From positions 1 through 64,000 of the forward strand of contig CAZAGD010000130.1 in the NCBI GenBank assembly GCA_964484485.1: a stretch of DNA of 64,000 nucleotides. The letters are read 5' to 3'. The position numbers and the translations under genes are program-made. Numbering within the stretch: the stretch's first letter is position 1; each line of letters starts with the position of its first letter. The DNA is from CAZAGD01 sp964484485. Its GTDB lineage: Bacteria; Desulfobacterota; SM23-61. The notes under the pieces are model-generated. The model was not told the origin of the DNA, did no database searches, and saw nothing but the letters and a program-made list of their open reading frames with translations. Shown here one piece after another: positions 45,080 through 52,673 of the stretch.

Positions 45080-45116
45080 AGGCGGGAGGGGGAGAGACTC
45101 TCTCCCCCTCCCGCCT
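45080..45116. repeat. 37-bp perfect palindrome between tctA and tctC
   Basis: Eighteen-base G-rich arm AGGCGGGAGGGGGAGAGA (45080-45097) and its exact complement (45099-45116) around one base. It is the centre of a larger symmetric element (45038-45164) whose outer ends carry GACGGTC-type boxes facing outwards. It may end tctA transcription on the minus strand. Confidence 0.85.
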
Positions 45117-45172
45117 GAATTAAGCTGGAATTTAAAAAGTTTTGACGCTCAGCTTTTGGATTTGATCATTGG

Positions 45173-46687
45173 TTAAGTGACATTTTCCTGTTCAAGTACT
45201 GTCCCTGGTCTACGACGACGAAGCCAGGGTAAAATAGGAATGATAAGCAGTATAAGAGCAATAATAAGACAGGTGGCGGAAATCGGGCTGGCGAAAAATA
45301 TGGCAAAGCTGCCTTTCGATTTAATTAAAGATAGCCTGAGAGCTGTTTCCAGCATGGGGCCCAGCACAAAAGCTAAGACTAAAGGAGCAGGTTCTAAAGA
45401 AAGCTTACGCATGAAATAGCCGATTACACCAAATATGAGCATGATCAGCACATCAATGCTGCTATTGTTTATCGAATAGGAACCAATTAAGCAAAAAAGG
45501 ATGATGATGGGAAAAAGAATGGAATAAGGTACTTTTAAAAGTTTTACCCAAATGCCGATCAAGGGTAAGTTTAAGGCCAATAGCATGGCATTACCTATAT
45601 ACATACTGGCTACCACGCCCCAGAATAAATCAGGGTGTTGAGACAATAAAAGCGGTCCGGGGGTGACGCCATGGATAATTAAAGCTCCTAAGAGCATAGC
45701 CATAACTACATTGGAGGGAATTCCCAAAGTGAGTAGAGGAATGAAGGCAGCTTGGGCCGCAGAATTATTTGCCGATTCAGGGGCAGCAACGCCTTCAATC
45801 GTTCCTTGGCCAAATTTTTCAGGGTAGGGAGAGACTTTCTTTTCGATAGCATAAGAAACAAAAGAGGCAATTACAGCTCCTCCTCCAGGAAGAGTTCCCA
45901 AAAAGAAGCCGATCACCGTCCCTCTTAAAATAGACCAGATAGATTTTGCCCAATCACTCCAAGTTGGCAGAAGGCCCGTCACCTTGGTCGTAAAAATTTC
46001 CCGCTTTATTTTTAATTCAATATTGAGGAGGACTTCCGAAATTCCAAAAAGCCCCATGACCAGAGGGACGAGTCCTACCCCGTCGAGAAGCTCCGGAATG
46101 TTAAAAGAAAAACGGGCTAAACCAGAAATATTATCCAACCCCACTGTACCGATAACTAAGCCAAAGGCAGCCATCATCAAAGCCCGAATCATAGAAGCAG
46201 AGGTTAAAAAGGTAAGAACAGTTAAGCCTAAGACCATTAAAGAGAAATATTCGGGCGGCCCAAATTTTAGGGCAAAATCCACCAAGGGGGGAGCAACTAA
46301 AATAAGGCCCAATATGCCTAAAGTTCCCGCAATGAATGAGCCAAAGGCGCTAATGCCTAAAGCCGGTCCAGCTCTTCCCTTACGGGCCATCTGGTAACCA
46401 TCAAGACAGGTCATTACTGAAGAAGCTTCGCCAGGAATGTTTACTAAAATAGAAGTTGTGGAACCGCCATATTGGGCACCGTAATAAATTCCGGCTAACA
46501 TGATGATCGAAGCAACAGGAGAGGTATGAAAGGTGGCCGGCAGAAGAAGAGACATAGCCGCTACTGGCCCCAGACCAGGGAGGACACCCACTAAGGTACC
46601 AATGAGCACGCCAAAGAAGCAATAAAAGAGATTAATAGGTTGCAGGGCGACTTCAAAACCTAAAAAAAGGTGATGGAAAATGTCCAA
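45173..46687 (-). CDS. TTT transporter large permease TctA
   Basis: A 504-residue membrane protein with the TctA blocks GVLPGLGPVAAMSLLLPATF, YGGSTTSILVNIPGEASSVM, CLDGYQMARKGRAGPAL, GTLPGGGAVIASFVSYAIEKK and APESANNSAAQAAFIPLLTLG. Downstream of tctB by 16 bp. Its ligand is brought by the tctC protein encoded next. Confidence 0.95.
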   Translation of the reverse strand: MDIFHHLFLGFEVALQPINLFYCFFGVLIGTLVGVLPGLGPVAAMSLLLPATFHTSPVASIIMLAGIYYGAQYGGSTTSILVNIPGEASSVMTCLDGYQMARKGRAGPALGISAFGSFIAGTLGILGLILVAPPLVDFALKFGPPEYFSLMVLGLTVLTFLTSASMIRALMMAAFGLVIGTVGLDNISGLARFSFNIPELLDGVGLVPLVMGLFGISEVLLNIELKIKREIFTTKVTGLLPTWSDWAKSIWSILRGTVIGFFLGTLPGGGAVIASFVSYAIEKKVSPYPEKFGQGTIEGVAAPESANNSAAQAAFIPLLTLGIPSNVVMAMLLGALIIHGVTPGPLLLSQHPDLFWGVVASMYIGNAMLLALNLPLIGIWVKLLKVPYSILFPIIILFCLIGSYSINNSSIDVLIMLIFGVIGYFMRKLSLEPAPLVLAFVLGPMLETALRLSLIKSKGSFAIFFASPISATCLIIALILLIIPILPWLRRRRPGTVLEQENVT

Positions 46688-46703
46688 AGCTATCTTCCCC
46701 CCT

Positions 46704-47165
46704 TTAAAACCCCAAAACTCCGCGGGGGAGTTGGCTCTCCAGACCTATTTTAAATACTAAATAGAATAAACCCGTAGTAATCAAGGAAGCGAAAATTACT
46801 TGGCCGATGGGTCTGGGTTCCATTAAGCGGAAAAGGAAAAGCAACAGAAGAATAGTACCGAAAATAAAACCTAAAGTTGAAAATAAGATTACATAAACAA
46901 AAAGGATGGCGATCGTTTGCCATAGCTTAGGCCAGTTTATATTGGCCCAGATCTCCCGGTCTAATCGTTCATCTTTCCATTGGTTAATAAGACCTCGGAG
47001 AAGGTCTATCAGCGCTAATGCCCCTAAAACTAAGGCGCTGAGGAAAGGCATAAAGCCAGCATGAGGTTGCTGCCAGGAGCCTAAGCCAAGTTTTATACTT
47101 CCAGCACAAACAGAGACAGCCAAGCCTATCCAGAATAGATCATTAATGAGGAAGGTTTTCTTCAA
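46704..47165 (-). CDS. TTT transporter small membrane subunit TctB
   Basis: A 153-residue protein with four hydrophobic segments. TTG start at 47165 lies 5 bp after AAGGAGG. Called by position between a dehydrogenase gene and tctA, size and topology. Confidence 0.88.
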   Translation of the reverse strand: MKKTFLINDLFWIGLAVSVCAGSIKLGLGSWQQPHAGFMPFLSALVLGALALIDLLRGLINQWKDERLDREIWANINWPKLWQTIAILFVYVILFSTLGFIFGTILLLLFLFRLMEPRPIGQVIFASLITTGLFYLVFKIGLESQLPRGVLGF

Positions 47166-47186
47166 GATTTCCTCCTTGGTTATTGG

Positions 47187-48290
47187 TTATTTTAAATGAG
47201 GATCCAATACTACTTTAATGGGGTCTTCCCCTTTAATTTCTCCGGCTACTAAAGCGATAGCTTTTTCAGCTTCGCTAAGAGGAAGACGGTGGGTAATTAG
47301 ATCAGCAAAGGGATAAGTTCTTTGGCGCGCTAATTGAATAGCTGCTTTAACCGCGCGAAAATCGTGGGAGAGTACTCCGTAAACGCTTATTTCACGCATA
47401 ACTATTTGATCTAAATTTAGGGCGGCTTTTTGTCCTTTATAAAGACCGGGCATGACCACAATCCCTTTTTTGCCAGCAAGGGAAATCGCTAAATCTGCGC
47501 CAGCAGGATTACCCGAAACGTCCATTACAACCTTAGCCATTCTTCCGTTGGTGAGTTCTTGAACTACCTTCTGAGGATCCTCTTGGTCAATATTTATGAC
47601 ATGATCTGCCCCAAAGCGTTGGGCTATTTGGAGCCGATTTTTATCGCGGGACAGGCCCAAGAGGATGATCGGATAAGCTCCAGCTTCCTTAGCTATAGCT
47701 ACACCGGCAATTCCTTGTTGTCCTGGACCAATTATTACTACCGGATCGGCAAAAGAAACCCCGCCCACCTGCCTTAGCCAGCGCACAGCATTTCCTAAAA
47801 CGGCGCAGATAAGCACTCCTACTTCGGGAGATATATCCTCCCCAATTTTGTGCACCATGGCCCGCGGATGGAGGTATACATATTCACTGTATCCCCCAAA
47901 GAGGTGCGGTGGATGCTTACAAGAAATCATTGAACCATAAGCATAACTTTCTTCGCAGAGATTATAATTTCCGGAAAGACAATACAGACACTTTCCGCAA
48001 CCAAAAGAATACTCGATTACCGCCCGATCTCCTTCCCTAACTCCCCATCTTTTTTGGGCCTCTTCCCCAACGGCTGCTATGCGTCCCACTATTTCATGGC
48101 CCAATATTAGGGGGTAAGGTCGGGGGCCTCGCGTGGTTTTGCCGGCGAAGATTCCTGGATCTGAACCACATACCCCCACCAACTCCACTTGCAGGAGACC
48201 ATCTTCTTCACCTATTTGGGGCAGATCGAATAATTGGAGGCTCATTGTCCGGGGAGCGGTAAGTACCATGGCGCGACATTTATTTTTCAT
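47187..48290 (-). CDS. Zinc-dependent medium-chain alcohol dehydrogenase
   Basis: A 367-residue MDR enzyme. Catalytic zinc residues C41, H65 and E66 (GHEIVGR); structural zinc cysteines C98, C101, C104 and C112; NAD(P) fold VVIIGPGQQGIAGVAIAKEAGA. The FGGYSEYVYLHPRAMVHKI block is typical of threonine/sorbitol-dehydrogenase-like members. The substrate is unknown, but being first in the tctBA unit suggests it acts on an imported hydroxy compound. Confidence 0.92.
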   Translation of the reverse strand: MKNKCRAMVLTAPRTMSLQLFDLPQIGEEDGLLQVELVGVCGSDPGIFAGKTTRGPRPYPLILGHEIVGRIAAVGEEAQKRWGVREGDRAVIEYSFGCGKCLYCLSGNYNLCEESYAYGSMISCKHPPHLFGGYSEYVYLHPRAMVHKIGEDISPEVGVLICAVLGNAVRWLRQVGGVSFADPVVIIGPGQQGIAGVAIAKEAGAYPIILLGLSRDKNRLQIAQRFGADHVINIDQEDPQKVVQELTNGRMAKVVMDVSGNPAGADLAISLAGKKGIVVMPGLYKGQKAALNLDQIVMREISVYGVLSHDFRAVKAAIQLARQRTYPFADLITHRLPLSEAEKAIALVAGEIKGEDPIKVVLDPHLK

Positions 48291-48323
48291 CTTTTCTCCC
48301 TATACGATAGATTTAGGAATAGA

Positions 48324-48373
48324 AGTATAAATAAAAGATGAAAAAAAAGCAATTAGGAGAAATTCTGACCGTC
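48324..48373 (-). promoter_or_regulatory. Box-type promoter for the Zn-dehydrogenase-tctBA unit
   Basis: Minus strand: GACGGTCAG (48365-48373), 12 bp, TTGCTT (48347-48352), 17 bp, TATACT (48324-48329). Confidence 0.75.
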
Positions 48374-48441
48374 GGTTAATTTGGGAATTTGCCCTTAATT
48401 CATCTAATAGATGAAGAAAAATCTTTCATTCCTGTGAAAAC

Positions 48442-48485
48442 ATGAAGCAGGCATGAAGCAGGCATGAAGCAGGCATGAAGCAGGC
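48442..48485. repeat. Four tandem 11-bp repeats
   Basis: ATGAAGCAGGC repeated four times without change. Similar units appear at 14930-14955 (inverted, two units) and as CAGGCCAGAGG (two and a half units) at 52524-52551. No open frame uses it. Confidence 0.9.
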
Positions 48486-48650
48486 AGGAATGCAGGATCT
48501 TAATTTTTTTCTGGATTCCGGCCGGCGCGGGATTGATGGAATTGGCTGCCGAGGGAGCTTTTTCAGAGATCCCCCAAATTAAACTTGACAAAAGAGAAAA
48601 TTGTTATATTTCTTAAAGCTATAGAAATAAGCTTAATGAAGGAGAAAAAA

Positions 48651-49847
48651 ATGTCATTGCTAAATACACCATTTTTAATTGGGCAAAAGACTGCTCCTAA
48701 TCGGTTCGTAAATCAACCAATGGAGTGTAATGATGCTGATGAGCAAGGTAATCCTACTGACCTTACTTTTGAACGGTACCGAAAATTGGCTGAAGGAGGA
48801 GCGGGAATAATTTTTGTGGAGGCCTTAACCATTACGGAAGAGAGTCGCGCGCGTAAGAATCAATTGGGAATTTATGAGCGTACGGCTAAGAGTTTAGAAA
48901 AATTAGTTAGAGAAATGAAAGGCCTCAACCAACAATCATTAATTTTATTCCAAATTACGCACTCCGGGAGGCAGAGTGCCGCTGGTTTTTCTCGCTTAGT
49001 TACAGTATATCCAACTGCTGATCTAAAGGCTCATGTATTAACTGAAGAAGAGGTAGAAAAGATAGGCAATGACTTTGCTCATGCTGCCTTAATTGCCCAA
49101 CAGGTAGGAGCTGATGGGCTCGATTTTAAACACTGTCATGGCTACTTATGTGCGGAGATGCTCCGACCAGCCAATACACGCCAAGATCGTTTTGGGGGAA
49201 GTTTTGAAAACCGGGTACGCTTTTTTAAAGAGACAGCCCAGAAAATTAAAGACAAAGTGGGCAAGTCTTCTTTTCTCTGCGGAGTTCGTTTTTCAGTTTA
49301 CGAAGGGATTCCCGGAGGGTTTGGGACATCTGGCCCGGAAGAAGTGATCGAAGATTTAGCCGAGCCCATAGCTTTCGCCCAAATTGTGGAGGAAGCAGGT
49401 TTTGATTATATAAATGTATCCGCAGGGATTCCGGCTATTACTCCAGAAATCGTGAGGCCAACTAAGAATTATCCCGAGGGTGTTTACCGGCACTTTGGCT
49501 GGGCCAAAGTAATCAAAAGTAGGGTGCGCATCCCCATCATCGGATCAGGGTACAGTTATCTCCGAGATGGAAATAACAATTTAAAAGACCCTGATCCGGA
49601 AAAGCGCAGCTTACTTTATTGGGCGGAGAAAAATTTACGGCAAGGAATCTGCGATTTCGTAGGCTTAGGTCGCCAATCTTTAGCTGATCCTCTTTTTGCC
49701 CAGAAAATTTTAACCGGCAGGAATTCAGAAATTAATTATTGCCGGGCTTGTGGAGGATGTTCTGCTCTTCTTGGGTCCCAACTGCCTACGGGCTGTGTAA
49801 TTTATTCCGAATTTTATAAAAAAATCTTCAAGGAAAAATCTTATTAA
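48651..49847 (+). CDS. Old-yellow-enzyme-type NADH:flavin oxidoreductase with iron-sulfur motif
   Basis: A 398-residue FMN TIM-barrel enzyme. Blocks: NRFVNQPMECNDADEQGNPT, QITHSGRQS, GADGLDFKHCHGYLCAEMLRP, RQDRFGGSFENRVRF and GRQSLADPLFAQKI. The C-terminus has CRACGGCSALLGSQLPTGC, spacing C-x2-C-x2-C-x11-C, close to the 4Fe-4S ligands of the 2,4-dienoyl-CoA reductase group, but the usual C-terminal FAD/NAD domains are absent. ATG 48651 follows AAGGAG; the frame continues upstream without a ribosome site. Its stop overlaps that of the convergent iron alcohol dehydrogenase. Confidence 0.9.
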   Translation: MSLLNTPFLIGQKTAPNRFVNQPMECNDADEQGNPTDLTFERYRKLAEGGAGIIFVEALTITEESRARKNQLGIYERTAKSLEKLVREMKGLNQQSLILFQITHSGRQSAAGFSRLVTVYPTADLKAHVLTEEEVEKIGNDFAHAALIAQQVGADGLDFKHCHGYLCAEMLRPANTRQDRFGGSFENRVRFFKETAQKIKDKVGKSSFLCGVRFSVYEGIPGGFGTSGPEEVIEDLAEPIAFAQIVEEAGFDYINVSAGIPAITPEIVRPTKNYPEGVYRHFGWAKVIKSRVRIPIIGSGYSYLRDGNNNLKDPDPEKRSLLYWAEKNLRQGICDFVGLGRQSLADPLFAQKILTGRNSEINYCRACGGCSALLGSQLPTGCVIYSEFYKKIFKEKSY

Positions 49848-51067
49848 AGACGGCAGAGTTTCCCTGCCCACATGGCCTCGAAGAGTGCCCGGCATTCCGC
49901 GGAAGACATGGGCCGCGGATTATTGGGCCGCGGATATTTGGTTAAGCATATTTCCGCCATTTGCGGCACGTCTTCATGCCGGAACCCCATTTCCTTTAAG
50001 CTTACCGGCAGCTTTACATCAGCCGTCAAATCATACACAAGTTCTGCCGCTTTTTGAGCAGCTTCCCTGGTAGAAAGGCCTTCTACCTTTGCCCCCATAG
50101 CGCGGGCAATAAGAGCCAGTTTATCTTCAATCACGGGCAAGTTGAAAACCATGGTATAAGGAAGCCCAACTCCGCAACCGATACCATGAGGTACAGGCTG
50201 AAACATGGCTAATACATAAGAAATACTATGGGCATATAATCCCCCCGTGCCCGTAAAAGAAATCATAGAGAGAGTAGCTCCCATGGACATATAATACCGC
50301 GCTTCTAAATCTTGACCGTTAAATGTAGCCCGGCGCAGATATTTAGCGATTAACTCGATGCCGCCTATGCCCAAACAATCATAGAAAGGATTAGCTAATT
50401 TATTCATCAAGCTTTCCACGGCATGAGAAAGAGCATCTATGCCCGTGGAGGCGGTTATATTTGGCGGTAAAGAAATAGTTAGCCCTGGGTCTATAATAGC
50501 TATTTCGGCATAAGCGTAGGGAGAACCCATGAAATATTTATCTTTCCCTACCGAGCATACAAAAAACATAGAAACTTCACTTCCTGTGCCGGAAGTAGTG
50601 GGGATTAGAATCTTCTTCAAGGCCGGCTTTTCCACAACTTTTTTGGTCATCAATTCTAAAGGAGGCTGCGGGTTGGTTGCGACAATAGAAGTAAGCTTGG
50701 CCATATCCATGGCGCTCCCTCCACCTAGACCGATCACTAAGTCCGGTTTTTCTTGCCGGGCCATTTCATAAAGCGCATCGGCGGTCTCCATGTGTGGTTC
50801 GGGATCTACACGGTCAAAGACGGCGGTCTTGATCATTTCTTTTTCTAACTTATCTTTCACAAAACCTGCATAACCCAATTTAACCATATTTTCATCGGTA
50901 ACTAAGAGAGCTTTTTGGGCGCCTAATTTTTTAGCTTGTTCGCCCACTTTGGAAATCGTATTAAAACCAAATAAAATTCCGTAAGGCGGAAGAATACCGG
51001 CTGTTTGGAAAGTAAATTCCCGCTTTAAGTGGCTCGGAATTTCATAATCAAATTTAAATTCACTCAT
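49844..51067 (-). CDS. Iron-containing (group III) alcohol dehydrogenase
   Basis: A 407-residue enzyme that interconverts alcohols and aldehydes or ketones. Seen are VIGLGGGSAMDMAKL (NAD site), PTTSGTGSEVSMF, metal ligands in STGIDALSHAVES and QPVPHGIGCGVGLPYTMVFN. It has its own box-type promoter. Together with the Zn dehydrogenase and the flavin enzyme it makes a redox gene cluster around the TTT transporter. Confidence 0.93.
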   Translation of the reverse strand: MSEFKFDYEIPSHLKREFTFQTAGILPPYGILFGFNTISKVGEQAKKLGAQKALLVTDENMVKLGYAGFVKDKLEKEMIKTAVFDRVDPEPHMETADALYEMARQEKPDLVIGLGGGSAMDMAKLTSIVATNPQPPLELMTKKVVEKPALKKILIPTTSGTGSEVSMFFVCSVGKDKYFMGSPYAYAEIAIIDPGLTISLPPNITASTGIDALSHAVESLMNKLANPFYDCLGIGGIELIAKYLRRATFNGQDLEARYYMSMGATLSMISFTGTGGLYAHSISYVLAMFQPVPHGIGCGVGLPYTMVFNLPVIEDKLALIARAMGAKVEGLSTREAAQKAAELVYDLTADVKLPVSLKEMGFRHEDVPQMAEICLTKYPRPNNPRPMSSAECRALFEAMWAGKLCRL

Positions 51068-51095
51068 GGAAATCCCCCTTTCTTATTTTTTAGTA

Positions 51096-51145
51096 AGATA
51101 TAATTTTTAGGAAACTAAAGTCAAGAAGATTTACTATTGACCGTC
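51096..51145 (-). promoter_or_regulatory. Box-type promoter for the iron alcohol dehydrogenase
   Basis: Minus strand: GACGGTCAA (51137-51145), 12 bp, TTGACT (51119-51124), 17 bp, ATATCT (51096-51101). The -10 is weaker than in the others. Confidence 0.68.
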
Positions 51146-51599
51146 TTACAGCTTAAATTTTCAGTGCCCCATGAGAAAGGGCAGGAAAAGAGAATTTGAA
51201 AATAATATTGATTTTTGAAAATTTGAAGGATGAAAAATGACGGATGAATCATTCTTGATAGAGGCAGTAAGAGAGGGGCCGAGCAAAAAATAAGAAGAGA
51301 AATTATTAATTTTTCAAGAAAAATTTTACGTTAAATAAGGAGCGCAGAGAAAAACCAAATTAAATCTGCTTTCTTTAATTCCTCTGGTCTAAAATAGGCT
51401 TTTTTCTTGAATTGGCGGAACCTGGGGCAGGAAGATTGTTGATGAGTTAAGGCATTCTCCAAGTTCTGTTCGAAAAAGGCAAATAGAAAGCCTTTTTTGA
51501 GATAACATATTGAAATTACTTTAAAATATATTGATTAAAAAATAGGCACTTTTTACAAAACTTAAAAATTATCATGAATTATTTATTCTATTCCTATTT

Positions 51600-51633
51600 T
51601 TTTCCACAAATTTTCCACAGTTATTGTGGATAG
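51600..51633. other. Cluster of three DnaA-box-like sites
   Basis: TTTTCCACA at 51600-51608 and 51611-51619 both fit TTWTNCACA and are 11 bp apart; TGTGGATAG at 51625-51633 is an inverted box with one mismatch. Very AT-rich DNA lies on both sides (51480-51680). The 51146-51681 gap otherwise holds no gene. An origin or a DnaA-regulated site are both possible. Confidence 0.5.
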
Positions 51634-51681
51634 AAAAATAATCAAAAAATTTAGAGGCCAATCTTGTTAAAAAAATTTTTA

Positions 51682-52374
51682 TTAATTTGGCAAAAGAATT
51701 CTTTGCGGATTTAACTCTTGGAGAAGATGAAAAAGAGATTTTCCATCGGGGCGTTCGAGGAGATGTTCCCAACCCCCTATATGGCAAAAAATTACTCCTT
51801 CTTTGCTCTTAAAAATTTGGCGAATTTTCTCGGCCATATAAAATTCTCGCTCTAAAATTTCTTTGGTTACTGGCCAAATTTTCGGTGGATTATGAAAAAG
51901 ATGCTTAGCTTTGGCATATTGAGCGGAGATCTCTTTAAAAAATGATCTTGAGGGTAACATATGTAAGTTCATTAAATTTTCCGGGGAGACGAGTTCGGCT
52001 AAATAAGTGAGTTTTTCTTGGGCGTAAACAGAAAGATCGATATCAAAAAGGTAAGCATTATTTATTTGGGCATAAAATTTTGCCGCTCGCCACTCGAAAG
52101 GATCCTTGAGCAGGCAGAAGATACTCATAACTGCTCCGTGAGAAATAATTTCTTTTAAAGAAAGGCCATTTTCATTTTTCATGCAGCGAAGATTTTCGCG
52201 CAAAGTTCGACGGATTTCGGGAACATGCTTGGCGCGGAAAGATAATGAATATGGGCTAATTTCTACCGTAATTATCCTCGGTTTTATTTCAGAAAGAAGA
52301 TTAAAAAGTTTCTTATAACCGTGGGGGTCCTGATGAACTGTACCTATTAAAATCAACGAAGAAACATTTTCCAT
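51682..52374 (-). CDS. TraB/TIKI-superfamily-like protein
   Basis: A 230-residue soluble protein. It opens with LILIGTVHQDPHGYKKLF and IKPRIITVEISPYS, the GxxH and conserved glutamate signature of TraB/GumN/TIKI proteins, and near the end has GVIFCHIGGWEHLLE. Proteins of this group include metalloproteases and regulators; no precise role is known here. There is a second member at 62214, only distantly similar. No signal peptide. It appears monocistronic. Confidence 0.6.
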   Translation of the reverse strand: MENVSSLILIGTVHQDPHGYKKLFNLLSEIKPRIITVEISPYSLSFRAKHVPEIRRTLRENLRCMKNENGLSLKEIISHGAVMSIFCLLKDPFEWRAAKFYAQINNAYLFDIDLSVYAQEKLTYLAELVSPENLMNLHMLPSRSFFKEISAQYAKAKHLFHNPPKIWPVTKEILEREFYMAEKIRQIFKSKEGVIFCHIGGWEHLLERPDGKSLFHLLQELNPQRILLPN

Positions 52375-52523
52375 GACTTTGATTTTCTTTTCTCAAAAAT
52401 CCCAATTATTTATAGATTATTTTAAAGAAAAAAGGAATCATGATAAAGAATAATTATGGAAGGGAACATTAATCTACGGATTATCGCTAACCCCTTAGCG
52501 AAACTGGGTCATAATTGGATAAG

Positions 52524-52551
52524 CAGGCCAGAGGCAGGCCAGAGGCAGGCA
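52524..52551. repeat. Short tandem repeat, 11-bp unit
   Basis: CAGGCCAGAGG repeated two and a half times in the 299-bp gap before the MFS gene. Related in unit length and GCAGGC core to the 48442-48485 array. Confidence 0.7.
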
Positions 52552-52673
52552 TAAATGAGGAAGCATAGGCGGGATAAGGAAATTTGGATGGTTGACGGCA
52601 TTTAATTTCCCATGCTAACTTAAAAATTAATCTATGGATAAGCTCAATTATTATTGCTGCAGATATAAAGTTA

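Noticed and set aside
48442..48485. Possible CRISPR array
   Set aside because: The units are 11 bp and directly adjacent, with no spacers and no cas genes in the window.
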